Shown one piece after another: positions 28,022-36,891 of a stretch of 64,000 nt of DNA. The first letter of the stretch is position 1. Every line of letters starts with the position of its first letter. Below the pieces are notes generated by a model. That model was given only the letters and a program-made list of their open reading frames with translations. It was not told where the DNA came from and did no database searches. The stretch is from Streptomyces aquilus (lineage in GTDB: Bacteria > Actinomycetota > Actinomycetes > Streptomycetales > Streptomycetaceae), in NCBI RefSeq assembly GCF_003955715.1, contig NZ_CP034463.1:1798001-1862000 (forward strand). The letters are read 5' to 3'. The translations under genes and the position numbers were made by a program.

Positions 28022-29368
28022 ATGACCGACGCAGACCCCCAGGGCCCCGGCCCGGCCGATCCCTCGGACCGTGCCGCCGCCCCCGCCGCTCCTCAGGCCC
28101 GTGCAGCCGCCCCCGCCACTCCCCAGGCCAGTGCAGCCGCCCTGCTGCGGCGCCCCAAGCTCTGGATCGTGCCCACCGTCCTGAGCGGACTGCTCGCCCT
28201 GCTGCTGTCCCTCCTCTACATGGGCGGCATCGTCAACCCGCAGGGCGAGCTCAAGAACCTGCCGATCGCCCTGGTCAACGGCGACACCGGCAAGCCGCTG
28301 CCCGGCCAGCAGCAGAACCTGGGCACGCAGATCACCCGGTCGATCCTCGCCGACACCTCGAACCACAAGGCCGAGTGGCGGCGGCTGAGCCCGGCCGAGG
28401 CCAAGGACCAGCTGGACTCCGGCAAGGTCTACGGCGCGCTCGTCATCCCCGCCGACTTCACGGACTCGGTCGCCGCGCTCACCACGACCGGCGCCGCCGA
28501 ACGGCCGACGATCACCGTGCTCACCAACCCCGGCAAGGGCAGCCTCGGCTCGTCCCTCGCCAGTCAGATCAACACCCAGGCGGCGCACCAGGCCTCGCAG
28601 ACCATCGGCGAACAGCTCGTCCAGGCGGCGCCACGGGCCACGGCCACGGACAAGCTGCTCCTCGCCGACCCCGTAGCCGTCGCCACCCAGGTCGGCCATC
28701 CCCTCGGCACCCACAGCGGGCTCGGGCTGACCGCGTTCTACTACACGCTGCTGCTGGTACTGGCCGGATTCATGGGCGCCAACGTCATCAGCAACGGCGT
28801 CGACACCTCGCTCGGCTACGCCGACAACGAGATCGGCCCCTGGCACACCCGGCTGCCCACGGTGCCCATCAGCCGCACCCAGACCCTGCTGCTGAAGATG
28901 GCGATGACCGCGGGCATCACCCTGATCACCGTCTCCCTGGTGATGCTGGCCTGCGTCACGCTCCTCGACATGGACGCGACCCATCTGCCGCTGCTGTGGA
29001 TCTACTCGTACTGCGCGTCGCTGGCCGTCGGCATCGGTGTGCAGGCCATCAACGCCGCGTTCGGCGGCATCGGCCAGCTGGTCTCCATGTTCGTGTTCAT
29101 CGTCCTGGGCCTGCCGTCCTCGGGCGCCACCGTCCCGCTCCAGGCGGTCCCCGGCTTCTACCGTTTCCTGTCCCACTTCGAGCCCATGCGCCAGCTCAGC
29201 GACGGCGTCCGCGCGATCCTCTACTTCGACGCGCGCGGGGACGCCGGCTTGAGCCGCTCCTGGCTGATGATCGCGATCGGCACCGCCGTGGGGCTGCTGT
29301 TCGGCTTCGCGATGACCCTCTACTACGACCGCAAGGGCCACAAACGCCTGACGCCGCAGCCCGCGTGA
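28022..29368 (+). CDS. DUF3533/YhgE-like multi-pass membrane protein
   Basis: The 448-residue protein has an Ala/Pro-rich cytosolic N terminus with a duplicated AAPAxPQA segment, a first helix at about 47-68, a large extracytoplasmic domain (VNPQGELKNLPIALVNGD motif, typical of the YhgE/ABC-2 permease-like group), and five further helices from about 237 to the C terminus. Members are linked to export of toxins, drugs or lipids, without an ATPase of their own. Start ATG with GGAGAG upstream. A palindromic site lies in its promoter region. Exact function unknown. Confidence 0.82.
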   Translation: MTDADPQGPGPADPSDRAAAPAAPQARAAAPATPQASAAALLRRPKLWIVPTVLSGLLALLLSLLYMGGIVNPQGELKNLPIALVNGDTGKPLPGQQQNLGTQITRSILADTSNHKAEWRRLSPAEAKDQLDSGKVYGALVIPADFTDSVAALTTTGAAERPTITVLTNPGKGSLGSSLASQINTQAAHQASQTIGEQLVQAAPRATATDKLLLADPVAVATQVGHPLGTHSGLGLTAFYYTLLLVLAGFMGANVISNGVDTSLGYADNEIGPWHTRLPTVPISRTQTLLLKMAMTAGITLITVSLVMLACVTLLDMDATHLPLLWIYSYCASLAVGIGVQAINAAFGGIGQLVSMFVFIVLGLPSSGATVPLQAVPGFYRFLSHFEPMRQLSDGVRAILYFDARGDAGLSRSWLMIAIGTAVGLLFGFAMTLYYDRKGHKRLTPQPA

Positions 29369-29394
29369 GCGGAGCCGCGGCGCCATGGGCCGAG

Positions 29395-30363
29395 TTACGC
29401 GGCGCCGAAGGCGGTGCGCAGGGTGGTGACGGCTTGGTTGATGGCGGCTTCGGCGGCGTGGGTGTCGCGCAGGGCGTTGAGCATGACGAAGTCGTGGATG
29501 ATGCCCTGGTAGCGGACGGCGGTGACGGGGACGCCGGCGGTGCGGAGTTTGTTGGCGTAGGCCTCGCCCTCGTCGCGCAGGACGTCGGCCTCGCCGGTGA
29601 TGACCAGGGCCGGGGGCAGGCCGGTGAGCTGGTCGGTGGTGGCGCGCAGCGGGGAGGCGGTGATCTGGGCGCGTTCGGCGGCGTCGGTCGTGTACTGGTC
29701 CCAGAACCACTGCATGGCGTCGCGGCGCAGGAAGTAGCCGGTGGCGAACTGGTGGTAGGAGGGGGTGTCGAAGTTCGCGTCGGTGACCGGGTAGAACAGC
29801 ACCTGCTGCACCAGGGGGAGGGTGCCGCGCTGCTTGGCCATCAGGGTCAGGGCGGCGGCCATGTTGCCGCCCACCGAGTCCCCGGCCACCGCGATCCGGC
29901 CGGCGTCCAGGCCCTTGGAGGTGCCCTGTTCGGCGACCCATCGGGCGACGGCGTAGTTCTGCTCGATGGCGATGGGGTAGCGGGCTTCGGGGGAGAGGTC
30001 GTAGTCGGGGAAGACGACGGCGGCGTTCGCGCCGACGGCGAGTTCGCGGACCAGGCGGTCGTGGGTGTGGGCGTTGCCGAAGACCCAGCCCGCGCCGTGG
30101 ATGTAGACGATCACGGGAAGGCTGCCGGTGGCGCCTTCGGGCTTGACGATGCGGGTGCGGACGCTGCCGGTGGGGCCGCCGGTGACGGTGATCCACTCCT
30201 CGTCGACGGCGGGCTTGGCGATGTCCCCGGACTGCACCTCGTCGACCGTCTTACGGCCCTCCACCGGGCCGAGATCGAAGAGATAGGGCGGGTTGGCGGT
30301 CGCCTCGGCGAAGGCCTGGGCGGCGGGTTCGAGGACGGGGCGGGGGCCGGTCTGGTCGGACAT
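29395..30363 (-). CDS. Alpha/beta hydrolase, hormone-sensitive-lipase (HSL) type esterase
   Basis: The 322-residue enzyme has the HSL-family oxyanion motif HGAGW (residues 89-93), nucleophile Ser163 in GDSVGGN, an acid in GEADVLRDEG and the catalytic His in GIIHDFVML. No signal peptide, so cytosolic. Start ATG with GAGGAG seven bases upstream. It is divergent from an OhrR-like regulator, with a perfect palindrome in between, and so is probably controlled by it. Such enzymes act on short-chain esters. Confidence 0.9.
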   Translation of the reverse strand: MSDQTGPRPVLEPAAQAFAEATANPPYLFDLGPVEGRKTVDEVQSGDIAKPAVDEEWITVTGGPTGSVRTRIVKPEGATGSLPVIVYIHGAGWVFGNAHTHDRLVRELAVGANAAVVFPDYDLSPEARYPIAIEQNYAVARWVAEQGTSKGLDAGRIAVAGDSVGGNMAAALTLMAKQRGTLPLVQQVLFYPVTDANFDTPSYHQFATGYFLRRDAMQWFWDQYTTDAAERAQITASPLRATTDQLTGLPPALVITGEADVLRDEGEAYANKLRTAGVPVTAVRYQGIIHDFVMLNALRDTHAAEAAINQAVTTLRTAFGAA

Positions 30364-30446
30364 GGCGATCTCCTCGGAAGAGCGTGGCCGCGGGCAGGCT
30401 CCGTCGACGGGGTTCGCCGGAGCGGCGGCACATCACGAATGTAGCG

Positions 30447-30476
30447 CTCGATTAAGTCGCGCACAACTTAATCGAG
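30447..30476. promoter_or_regulatory. Perfect 11-bp inverted repeat, probable OhrR/MarR operator
   Basis: CTCGATTAAGT, eight bases, ACTTAATCGAG: a perfect dyad in an AT-rich patch between the divergent esterase and MarR genes, 84 bp before the esterase start. The TTAAGT/ACTTAA core resembles known OhrR operators (TACAATTAAATTGTA type). Confidence 0.78.
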
Positions 30477-30593
30477 ATCGATTTCATACCTCGCGACTTT
30501 CTATGCCGCGATACGATCGAGAGGACTCGACCGCGTGATCGCACGAGATCGCACGAGACCACTCGATCAGCATGAGACGGAGGGAGCCCGGTC

Positions 30594-31046
30594 ATGACCG
30601 CCGCCGAACCGAAGCAGGACGGTTCCCTGCTCCTCGACGACCAGCTCTGCTTCGCGCTGTACGCCGCCTCCCGCGCGGTCACCGCGCGCTACCGCCCGCT
30701 GCTCGACGAACTCCAGCTGACCTATCCGCAGTACCTGGTCATGCTCGTGCTGTGGGAGCAGGACTCGATCTCGGTCCGCGACCTCGGCGCGGCGCTCCAA
30801 CTGGAGTCCAGCACCCTCTCCCCGCTGCTCAAGCGCCTGGAGGCAGGCGGTCTGCTCCGCCGGGAGCGGCGCCCGGAGGACGAGCGCTCGGTCGCGCTCA
30901 CGCTCACCGAGGCGGGGGCGCGGCTGCGCGAGCGCGCCGCGACGGTGCCCCTCGCCATCGGGGACGCCATGGGCCTGACGCCCGAGCAGGACGCCACGGC
31001 CAAGCAGTTGCTCCGCCTGCTCACCGCCAACGTCAGCGAGCGCTGA
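30594..31046 (+). CDS. MarR family organic-peroxide sensor (OhrR-like)
   Basis: The 150-residue regulator has the OhrR redox-sensing N terminus LDDQLCFALYAASRA with Cys19 in the place of the peroxidatic cysteine, then the MarR winged helix (SVRDLGAALQLESSTLSPLLKRLE) and the basic wing RRPEDERSV. Oxidation of the Cys by organic hydroperoxides releases DNA in this family. ATG with GGAGGG upstream. No ohr gene is adjacent; the divergent gene is an esterase. Confidence 0.9.
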   Translation: MTAAEPKQDGSLLLDDQLCFALYAASRAVTARYRPLLDELQLTYPQYLVMLVLWEQDSISVRDLGAALQLESSTLSPLLKRLEAGGLLRRERRPEDERSVALTLTEAGARLRERAATVPLAIGDAMGLTPEQDATAKQLLRLLTANVSER

Positions 31047-31059
31047 CCTCAGCCGCGGC

Positions 31060-31515
31060 TCATCCCTCCACCAGCCGGGCCAGATTGGCCAGCGCCATCC
31101 GGGTGCCTTCCTCGTTCTGGTCGGCGGGCACGGCGTCGGGAATCCCCTCGTGCAGCACGACGACCTCCGTGCCGCCGTCCACCTCGGTGAGCGTCGTCGT
31201 CATGGTCATCGTGCCGCGCAGGCCCGGGTCGCCGGTCTCGAACTCGAACTCCTCGACGACCAGTTCGTCCGGTACCAGCCTCAGGAACCTGCCGTGGTAC
31301 GTGTCGGTGTGCGAGCCGGACTTGCCGGTGCCGGTCGGCAGGTCGTAGGTGAGCGAGATCCGGAACGCGCCGCCCTCACGCGGCTCGAAGGTGTGCACCT
31401 CGCTGCTCATCCCGTCGGGCACCCGCCACTTCGCGAGCGCGTCGGCGTCCACCAGCATCCGGTAGACGGCCGCGCGGGGCGCCTTCACGTGCCATGACAT
31501 GCGCGTCGCGTACAT
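31060..31515 (-). CDS. SRPBCC/AHSA1 domain protein
   Basis: The 151-residue protein shows the activator-of-Hsp90-ATPase-homologue (START-like) fold signature: WHVKAPRAAVYRMLVDADALAKWRVP, a GGAFRISLTYD strand and EGTRMALANLARLVEG at the C terminus. The domain binds small hydrophobic ligands; its function in bacteria is mostly unknown. The ATG at 31515 has a purine-rich GGGAG/GGTGAG stretch upstream. It converges on the OhrR-like gene. Confidence 0.85.
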   Translation of the reverse strand: MYATRMSWHVKAPRAAVYRMLVDADALAKWRVPDGMSSEVHTFEPREGGAFRISLTYDLPTGTGKSGSHTDTYHGRFLRLVPDELVVEEFEFETGDPGLRGTMTMTTTLTEVDGGTEVVVLHEGIPDAVPADQNEEGTRMALANLARLVEG

Positions 31516-31536
31516 GCGCTCACCCTGCTCCCGGCT

Positions 31537-31556
31537 GCAACCTTGTCGCAACCTCC
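31537..31556 (+). promoter_or_regulatory. Repeated GCAACCT element before the DUF779 gene
   Basis: GCAACCT occurs twice, 11 bp apart (one helical turn), 21-40 bp before the DUF779 start. The second copy extends to GCAACCTCC, identical to the sequence at 4232-4240 before the aldehyde dehydrogenase. It also overlaps the region upstream of the divergent SRPBCC gene. Confidence 0.4.
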
Positions 31557-31576
31557 CGTGTGCTGCGCTGGGTCGT

Positions 31577-31936
31577 ATGGATGAGGAGATCCCGCGCGTC
31601 GAGCTCACCCCCGCCGCCGCCGACCTGCTGCGCAGGCTGCGCGAGGCCCACGGCCCGCTGATGTTCCACCAGTCCGGCGGCTGCTGCGACGGCAGCGCCC
31701 CGATGTGCTACCCGGAGGGCGAGTTCCGCACCGGCGGCTCGGACGTACTGCTCGCGGAGCTGGAGGTCGAGGGCGTCGCGGAGCCGGTGACGTTCTGGAT
31801 GTCCCGCAGCCAGTACGCGGCCTGGAGCCACACCCGCCTGATCGTGGACGTCGTCGAGGGCCGCGGCAGCGGCTTCTCCCTGGAGGCGCCCGAGGGCGTA
31901 CGGTTCCTGATCCGTTCACGCCTGGTCGCCCCCTAG
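31577..31936 (+). CDS. DUF779 protein, usual partner of acetaldehyde dehydrogenase
   Basis: The 119-residue protein has the DUF779 hallmarks: LMFHQSGGCCDGSAPMCYP, DVLLAELEVEG and FWMSRSQYAAWSHT. The Cys-Cys pair and flanking residues suggest metal or redox chemistry, but no activity is established. In many actinomycetes it directly follows an AcoD-type aldehyde dehydrogenase; here the two genes are 26 kb apart but share an upstream motif. Confidence 0.9.
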   Translation: MDEEIPRVELTPAAADLLRRLREAHGPLMFHQSGGCCDGSAPMCYPEGEFRTGGSDVLLAELEVEGVAEPVTFWMSRSQYAAWSHTRLIVDVVEGRGSGFSLEAPEGVRFLIRSRLVAP

Positions 31937-32014
31937 TCACCCCCCGGACGGCCCTCGCCGTCTGGTGCACCCCTCTTGGGTCCTGGGACAGTTGACGGGA
32001 CCTCAGGGGGGACT

Positions 32015-33256
32015 GTGACGCATCGCCGAACAAGGTTCCGGGCGGGCAGACGGGCACTGACGTTTCTCATGGCATTCGGCGCGCTGGCCGGTGCGGCCCT
32101 GACGGGGGCGGCACCGGCCGGTGCCGTGCGGGCCGCGGTCGTGCGGGTCGCGTCGGGTGTCACCTACCAGCAGTACGACGTCCAGGCGGCCAAGGGCCCG
32201 ACCCGCATCCATGTGATCCGGGCCGACCTGCGCGATCCGAAGGTCCGTCTCGACCTGCTGTATCCGGGGGCGGTGGCCGCGCGGGCGCCGGTGTCCCAAC
32301 TGGCGGACGCCCAGGGCGCGGTGGCGGGGGTCAACGGCGACTTCTTCAACATCACCGAGACCCAGCATCCCGGCGTCGAGGCGACCGGGGCGAGCGTGGG
32401 CCCGGCGATCGCGAGCGGGCGTGCCCTGAAGGCGGCGGTGCCGGACGGGCAGCGGTTCGGGCCCGCGCTGCCGCCCGGCACCTCGACGCGGGACGTGCTC
32501 GGCATGGGCGTCGACCGGAGGCTCCGGCTCGACGGCCTGACGCTGGCCGGGAGCGTCCGCGGCTGGAGCGGGCAACTGCCGCTGGGCGGGTTCAACCAGT
32601 ACGCGCTGCCGGTGGGTTCGATCGGCGCCTACACCAGCGCCTGGGGCGGCGTCTCCCGGCTGCGCGCCACCTGCGGCACGGACACCGACCGGGCCGCCCC
32701 GTGCAGCACGGACACCTACGAGGTGACGATCCGCCACGGCCGGGTCACGGCGACGGCCGACACCCCGGGCAGCGGTCCCGTCGACGAAGGAACCACCGTC
32801 CTCGTCGGCCGGGAGGAGGGCGCGCAGCAGCTGCGCAAGCTGTCCGTGGGCGAAGCGGTACGGGTACGGCACCGGCTTGTTTCGGCCACGAGCCGGGTTC
32901 CGTACCGCTTCGCTGTCGGCGGCTTCCCGGTCCTGAGCGGCGGGGTGCCGCTGCCGGGCCTGGACGCCGCGACCTCGGCCGTACGGACCGCCGTGGGCGT
33001 CTCGGACGGTGGCCGGCGCCTGCTGCTGCTCGCGGTGGACGGGGCGCCGGAGTACCGCACCGGGCTGACGATCGCCGAAGTGGCGGACACCCTGCGGGGG
33101 TTGGGCGCGGTGGACGGCTTCAGCCTGGACGGCGGCGGCTCGTCCACGCTGGTCGCCCGCGACCCCGGCGCGACCGCCGTGACGGTACGCAACCACCCCA
33201 CGGGTGGCGCGGAACGCCCCGTCCCGAACGGCATCGGGGTCTTCTCGGCGGGCTGA
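32015..33256 (+). CDS. Secreted phosphodiester glycosidase (NAGPA domain) protein
   Basis: The 413-residue protein begins with an Arg-rich n-region and a hydrophobic signal sequence ending near APAGAVRA (about residue 38). The NAGPA-type domain follows, with AGVNGDFFNI and the C-terminal SLDGGGSSTLV plus PVPNGIGVF motifs typical of phosphodiester alpha-GlcNAcase-like enzymes. It should act outside the cell on sugar phosphodiesters, perhaps wall polymers. GTG start after a G-rich AGGGGGG. Confidence 0.88.
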   Translation: MTHRRTRFRAGRRALTFLMAFGALAGAALTGAAPAGAVRAAVVRVASGVTYQQYDVQAAKGPTRIHVIRADLRDPKVRLDLLYPGAVAARAPVSQLADAQGAVAGVNGDFFNITETQHPGVEATGASVGPAIASGRALKAAVPDGQRFGPALPPGTSTRDVLGMGVDRRLRLDGLTLAGSVRGWSGQLPLGGFNQYALPVGSIGAYTSAWGGVSRLRATCGTDTDRAAPCSTDTYEVTIRHGRVTATADTPGSGPVDEGTTVLVGREEGAQQLRKLSVGEAVRVRHRLVSATSRVPYRFAVGGFPVLSGGVPLPGLDAATSAVRTAVGVSDGGRRLLLLAVDGAPEYRTGLTIAEVADTLRGLGAVDGFSLDGGGSSTLVARDPGATAVTVRNHPTGGAERPVPNGIGVFSAG

Positions 33257-33259
33257 GGA

Positions 33260-33454
33260 TCAGGGTCTGAGGCTGCTGACGATGTCCGCGGTGGCCGTCA
33301 GACCGCTGGTGATGGTGGGCGCGATGCTCGTTCCGGCCAGGAAGAACCCGAGCAGCGCGCACACCAGGGCGTGGGAGACCTTCAGCCCGCCGTTGCGCAG
33401 GAAGATCACCGCCAGGATCAGGAGCAGCAGCACCACTGAGATGGAAATCGCCAT
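33260..33454 (-). CDS. Small two-helix membrane protein
   Basis: A 64-residue protein with two hydrophobic segments (ISISVVLLLLILAVIFL and ALVCALLGFFLAGTSIA) separated by the short basic loop RNGGLKVSH. The ATG has a strong GGAGGAGG six bases upstream; a TTG two codons earlier would touch the ribosome binding site. The function is unknown. It ends three bases from the convergent glycosidase gene. Confidence 0.75.
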   Translation of the reverse strand: MAISISVVLLLLILAVIFLRNGGLKVSHALVCALLGFFLAGTSIAPTITSGLTATADIVSSLRP

Positions 33455-33606
33455 CGCCAACCTCCTCCGCCACGCCGTCCCGTCCGGTTCACGGCGTTCG
33501 GCCGCAAGTGTGGCGTAGCGGAGGGTTCGTCCGGGCGGCTGACCTGTCCGCCGAACGTGTGGTTTCCCGGCCTGAAGCCCGTCCGGCGGATCATGCCGGA
33601 CCGGCC

Positions 33607-34464
33607 CTAGCGACGGGCGTCGAGGAAGGTCTCCAGGCCCGCCAGGTCGTCGGTGTTGAGGTAGTCGACGCCGGCGGCGAGGAGTTCACCCCACAGTGCG
33701 TCGCGGGCGGGTCCCGCCACGTCCGGGGTGGCCCAGAAGCGCACCTGCTGGCCGCGCGCGTGGGCGGCGTCGACGATGCCGCGCAGCTTCTGCCGCTCGG
33801 CCTCGGGGAAGGCGCCGACGCCCTGCCAGGTGAAGTTGAGCGTCCAGTTGTCGCTGATCAGCGAGATGAAGGAGGCGGGCGCCGAGGAGCCGAGGTCGGT
33901 GAGGCGGCCGTCGTAGAAGGCGCGCCGGACGGTCTGCGCCTCCATGGGCGTACGGGCCGCGCGGTCACCGGAGATGACGGCGGTGACCGGCCCGGGGAAC
34001 ACCCTGCCGTGGGCGTAGGTCGTGAACAGGTGCTTGTACCGCTGGAGATGGCGGTCCAGCTCCAGATACGTCGACGAGCCCTCGGTCTTGATGTCGATGA
34101 GCAGCTGCACCGGCCTGCGCCAACCCCGGTACACCGAGCCGTGGTTGGCCCTGACGATCCTGGCCAGCGGGTCCAGGTAGAGGGACTCCAGCGTGCGGCT
34201 CGGGTCGAGGTCGTCCACGGTGTGGCCGATGAGGAGCTGGTCGCCGACGAGGAAGATGTCGGCCTCGACGCTGCCGAAGCGGTGGTCGAGGGCGTCGAAC
34301 AGCGGCCGGGGATGCTCGTAGTCGTTGTGGGCGTGGGCGCGCCACAACGGCCGCGGCCGGTGTTTCTGTTCGCCCGCGAGGGCCTGCGTGGCGGGCAGCG
34401 CGACCGCGCCCGCGAGGGCGGCGCCGATGGTGGTGAGGGCTCTGCGACGGGTGGTGAGGGCCAT
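33607..34464 (-). CDS. Secreted glycerophosphodiester/phosphatidylinositol phosphodiesterase-like protein
   Basis: The 285-residue protein opens with TRRRALTTIGAALAGAVALPATQALA, a twin-arginine-like signal (RRRALTT then a hydrophobic core). The barrel core shows AHAHNDYEHPRPLFDAL, VEADIFLVGDQLLIGH and LLIDIKTEG, matching the PLC-like phosphodiesterase superfamily (His, Glu/Asp metal site). It should hydrolyse phosphodiesters outside the membrane. ATG with AGGGAGG upstream. Confidence 0.86.
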   Translation of the reverse strand: MALTTRRRALTTIGAALAGAVALPATQALAGEQKHRPRPLWRAHAHNDYEHPRPLFDALDHRFGSVEADIFLVGDQLLIGHTVDDLDPSRTLESLYLDPLARIVRANHGSVYRGWRRPVQLLIDIKTEGSSTYLELDRHLQRYKHLFTTYAHGRVFPGPVTAVISGDRAARTPMEAQTVRRAFYDGRLTDLGSSAPASFISLISDNWTLNFTWQGVGAFPEAERQKLRGIVDAAHARGQQVRFWATPDVAGPARDALWGELLAAGVDYLNTDDLAGLETFLDARR

Positions 34465-34596
34465 GTTCTGCCTCCCTTTGGGGCGGTACGAGACATGGGC
34501 GAGTATGCGGTCGCAGGCCCCCCAATAGGCATGCTCGTGACAGGAGTTGGCCGGACTGCCGCTGTGCGTTCACCGGCGCCGCGCGGGGCACACGAA

Positions 34597-34624
34597 AAAG
34601 CCCGCCCCAGGTGGGGCGGGCTTT
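34597..34624. terminator. Strong hairpin terminator
   Basis: AAAGCCCGCCCC and its exact complement form a 12-bp stem with an AGGT loop, flanked by AAAA on the left and TTTG on the right. Read on the minus strand it lies 13 bases past the stop of the acyl-CoA dehydrogenase gene, so it ends the operon to its right. Confidence 0.92.
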
Positions 34625-34636
34625 GTTCGGTGAACG

Positions 34637-35710
34637 TCAGGGGGCTTGCAGGTCCACGAGTCCGGCCAGGGCCTCGCGGTGGACACCCGCCGTGCCGTAG
34701 GCGATCGAGTCGGACTTGGCCCGCTTGAGGTACAGGTGGATCGGGTGCTCCCATGTCATGCCGATACCGGCGTGCAGCTGGAGCGCCTCCTCGGCGGCGT
34801 GCACCGCGACGGGCGCCGCGTAGGCCTGGGCGACGGCGACCGCCACGTCGGCGTCCGTGCCGGTGGTGAGCGCGTCGGCGGCGTTGCGGGCGGCGGCCCG
34901 GAGGTTGACGACCTCCAGCCACAGCTGCGCGAGCCGGTGCTTGAGCGCCTGGAAGCCGCCGACGGGACGGTTGAACTGCTTGCGCTCCTTGAGATAGCGC
35001 ACGGTCTCCGTCAACACCCAGTCCGCCAGCCCGAGTTGCTCGGAGGCGAGCAGCCCGGCACCGGTCCGCAGGGCGCGGCGTACGGCGGGCTCGGCGTCGC
35101 CGAGGAGCCTGCCGGGTGCCCCGTTCAAGGTCACGGTCGCGAGCGGCCGGGTCAGGTCGAAGGACACCTGCGGGGTGACGGTCGCGTCGGCGGCGTCGAC
35201 CGCGTACAGCCCTCCATCGTCCGCGGGCACGAGCAGCACATCCGCGACCGCCGCGTCCGCGACACCGGTCAGCTCCCCGTGCAGGGCACCGCCTTCATGG
35301 CGTACGACCTTGTAGGCGCCGCCCGCGGCGACGTTCAGGGCGACGGCGAGGGCGCCGATCCTCCGCCCCGCCGCCAGCTCGGCGAGCAGGGCCTCGTCCC
35401 CGAGCTCCAGCAGGGCCTCGGTGGCGACGACCGCGCTGGTGAGATACGGGACGGGAGCCACCGCGCGCCCCAACTCCTCCAGCACCACGGCGACTTCGCG
35501 ATGCGTGGCGCCCTGGCCGCCCTGTGCCTCCGGCACCAGCAGACCCGCGAGGCCCATGCCGTCGGTGAGCGCCTTCCAGGCGGCGAGGTCGTGCGGGGCG
35601 TCCGACTCGGTGCGGGCGATGACGCCGGGAGCGTCGCAGTGGTCGGCGAGCAGGTCCCGTACGGCGGACCGGAGCGCCTCTTCCTCCTCGGAGTACAGCA
35701 GGTCGCTCAT
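34637..35710 (-). CDS. Acyl-CoA dehydrogenase (smaller subunit type)
   Basis: This 357-residue flavoprotein has the acyl-CoA dehydrogenase fold: GLLVPEAQGGQGATHREVAVVLEELG, RYLKERKQFNRPVGGFQALKHRLAQLW (FAD/helical domain) and LQLHAGIGMTWEHPIHLYLKRAK. It lacks the full C-terminal base motif and is the partner type found with a second dehydrogenase in heteromeric steroid- or acyl-CoA-oxidising pairs. It overlaps the upstream dehydrogenase gene by four bases. Confidence 0.9.
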   Translation of the reverse strand: MSDLLYSEEEEALRSAVRDLLADHCDAPGVIARTESDAPHDLAAWKALTDGMGLAGLLVPEAQGGQGATHREVAVVLEELGRAVAPVPYLTSAVVATEALLELGDEALLAELAAGRRIGALAVALNVAAGGAYKVVRHEGGALHGELTGVADAAVADVLLVPADDGGLYAVDAADATVTPQVSFDLTRPLATVTLNGAPGRLLGDAEPAVRRALRTGAGLLASEQLGLADWVLTETVRYLKERKQFNRPVGGFQALKHRLAQLWLEVVNLRAAARNAADALTTGTDADVAVAVAQAYAAPVAVHAAEEALQLHAGIGMTWEHPIHLYLKRAKSDSIAYGTAGVHREALAGLVDLQAP

Positions 35711-36891
35711 CGGGCCAGGTCCTTCCATGCGACGTCCTTGTCGGTGCGCGGCTCGGACGGCAGGCCCAGGACGCGCTCGGCGACGATGTTCAGCAGGACC
35801 TCGCTGGTCCCGCCCTCGATGCTGTTGCCCTTGGAGCGGAGGTAGCGGTAGCCGGCGTCGCGGCCGACGAAGTCGACCAGCTCGGGCCGGCGCATGGTCC
35901 AGTCGTCGTACAACAGGCCTTCCTCGCCGCGGAGTTCGACCTCCAGACCGCTGATCTCCTGGTTGAGGCGGGCGAAGGCGAGCTTCATGCCGGCGCCCTC
36001 GGGGCCGGGCTGCCCCAGGGCGAGCTGCTGGCGCAGGCGTTCGCCGGTGAGGCGGGCGACCTCGGCCTCGACCCAGAGCTTGAGCAGCCGCTGGTGCAGG
36101 TCGTGGGTGCGCAGTTCGGGGCGCTCGCGCCAGGTCTTCGAGACCGGGCCGATCATGCCGCCCTCGCGGGGCAGCCGCATGCCGCCGATGGCGACGCGCT
36201 CGTTGTTGAGGGTGGTCTGCGCGACCTTCCAGCCGTCGCCGATCGCGCCGAGGCGGCGGGAGTCGGGGATGCGGACGTCGGTGAGGAAGACCTCGTTGAA
36301 CTCGGCCTCGCCGGTGATCTGGCGCAGCGGCCGGACGTCCACGCCCGGGTCGGTCATGTCGCACAGGAAGTACGTGATGCCCGCGTGCTTGGGCACGTCC
36401 GGGTCGGTGCGGGCGATGAGGATGGCCCAGCGGGCGTTGTGCGCGCTGGACGTCCACACCTTCTGCCCGTTGACCACCCAGTCGCCGTCGCCCTCACGGA
36501 CGGCACGGGTGCCGAGACCGGCCAGGTCGGAGCCGGCGCCGGGCTCGCTGAAGAGCTGGCACCAGACCTCCTCACCGGTCCACAGGGGCCGCAGATAGCG
36601 CTGCTTCTGCTCCTCGGTGCCGTACTTGAGGATGGTCGGCGCGGCCATGCCGAGGCCGATGCCGTTGCGCCGGGGGTCGTTGTCGGGGGCGCCCGCGGCC
36701 TCCAGCTCGGCGTCCACGACGGCCTGGAGGGAGCGTGCCGCGCCGAGGCCGCCGAGGCCCTCGGGGTAGTGCACCCACGCGAGGCCGGCGTCGAAGCGGG
36801 CCCGCAGGAAGTCCAGACGGTCGGTCGTGGCGGGCGGCTGGGCGGCCAGCAACTCCGCTGTGCGGCGCTTGAGTTCGGCTGCGTCGATCAT
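35707..36891 (-). CDS. Acyl-CoA dehydrogenase (larger subunit type)
   Basis: The 394-residue protein has QLFSEPGAGSDLAGLGTRA (FAD/substrate motif), NGQKVWTSSAHNARW and the C-terminal NSIEGGTSEVLLNIVAERVLGLP. Together with the following smaller dehydrogenase it probably forms a heteromer oxidising an acyl-CoA in the cytosol. The 4-bp overlaps on both sides show one transcriptional unit. Confidence 0.9.
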   Translation of the reverse strand: MIDAAELKRRTAELLAAQPPATTDRLDFLRARFDAGLAWVHYPEGLGGLGAARSLQAVVDAELEAAGAPDNDPRRNGIGLGMAAPTILKYGTEEQKQRYLRPLWTGEEVWCQLFSEPGAGSDLAGLGTRAVREGDGDWVVNGQKVWTSSAHNARWAILIARTDPDVPKHAGITYFLCDMTDPGVDVRPLRQITGEAEFNEVFLTDVRIPDSRRLGAIGDGWKVAQTTLNNERVAIGGMRLPREGGMIGPVSKTWRERPELRTHDLHQRLLKLWVEAEVARLTGERLRQQLALGQPGPEGAGMKLAFARLNQEISGLEVELRGEEGLLYDDWTMRRPELVDFVGRDAGYRYLRSKGNSIEGGTSEVLLNIVAERVLGLPSEPRTDKDVAWKDLAR

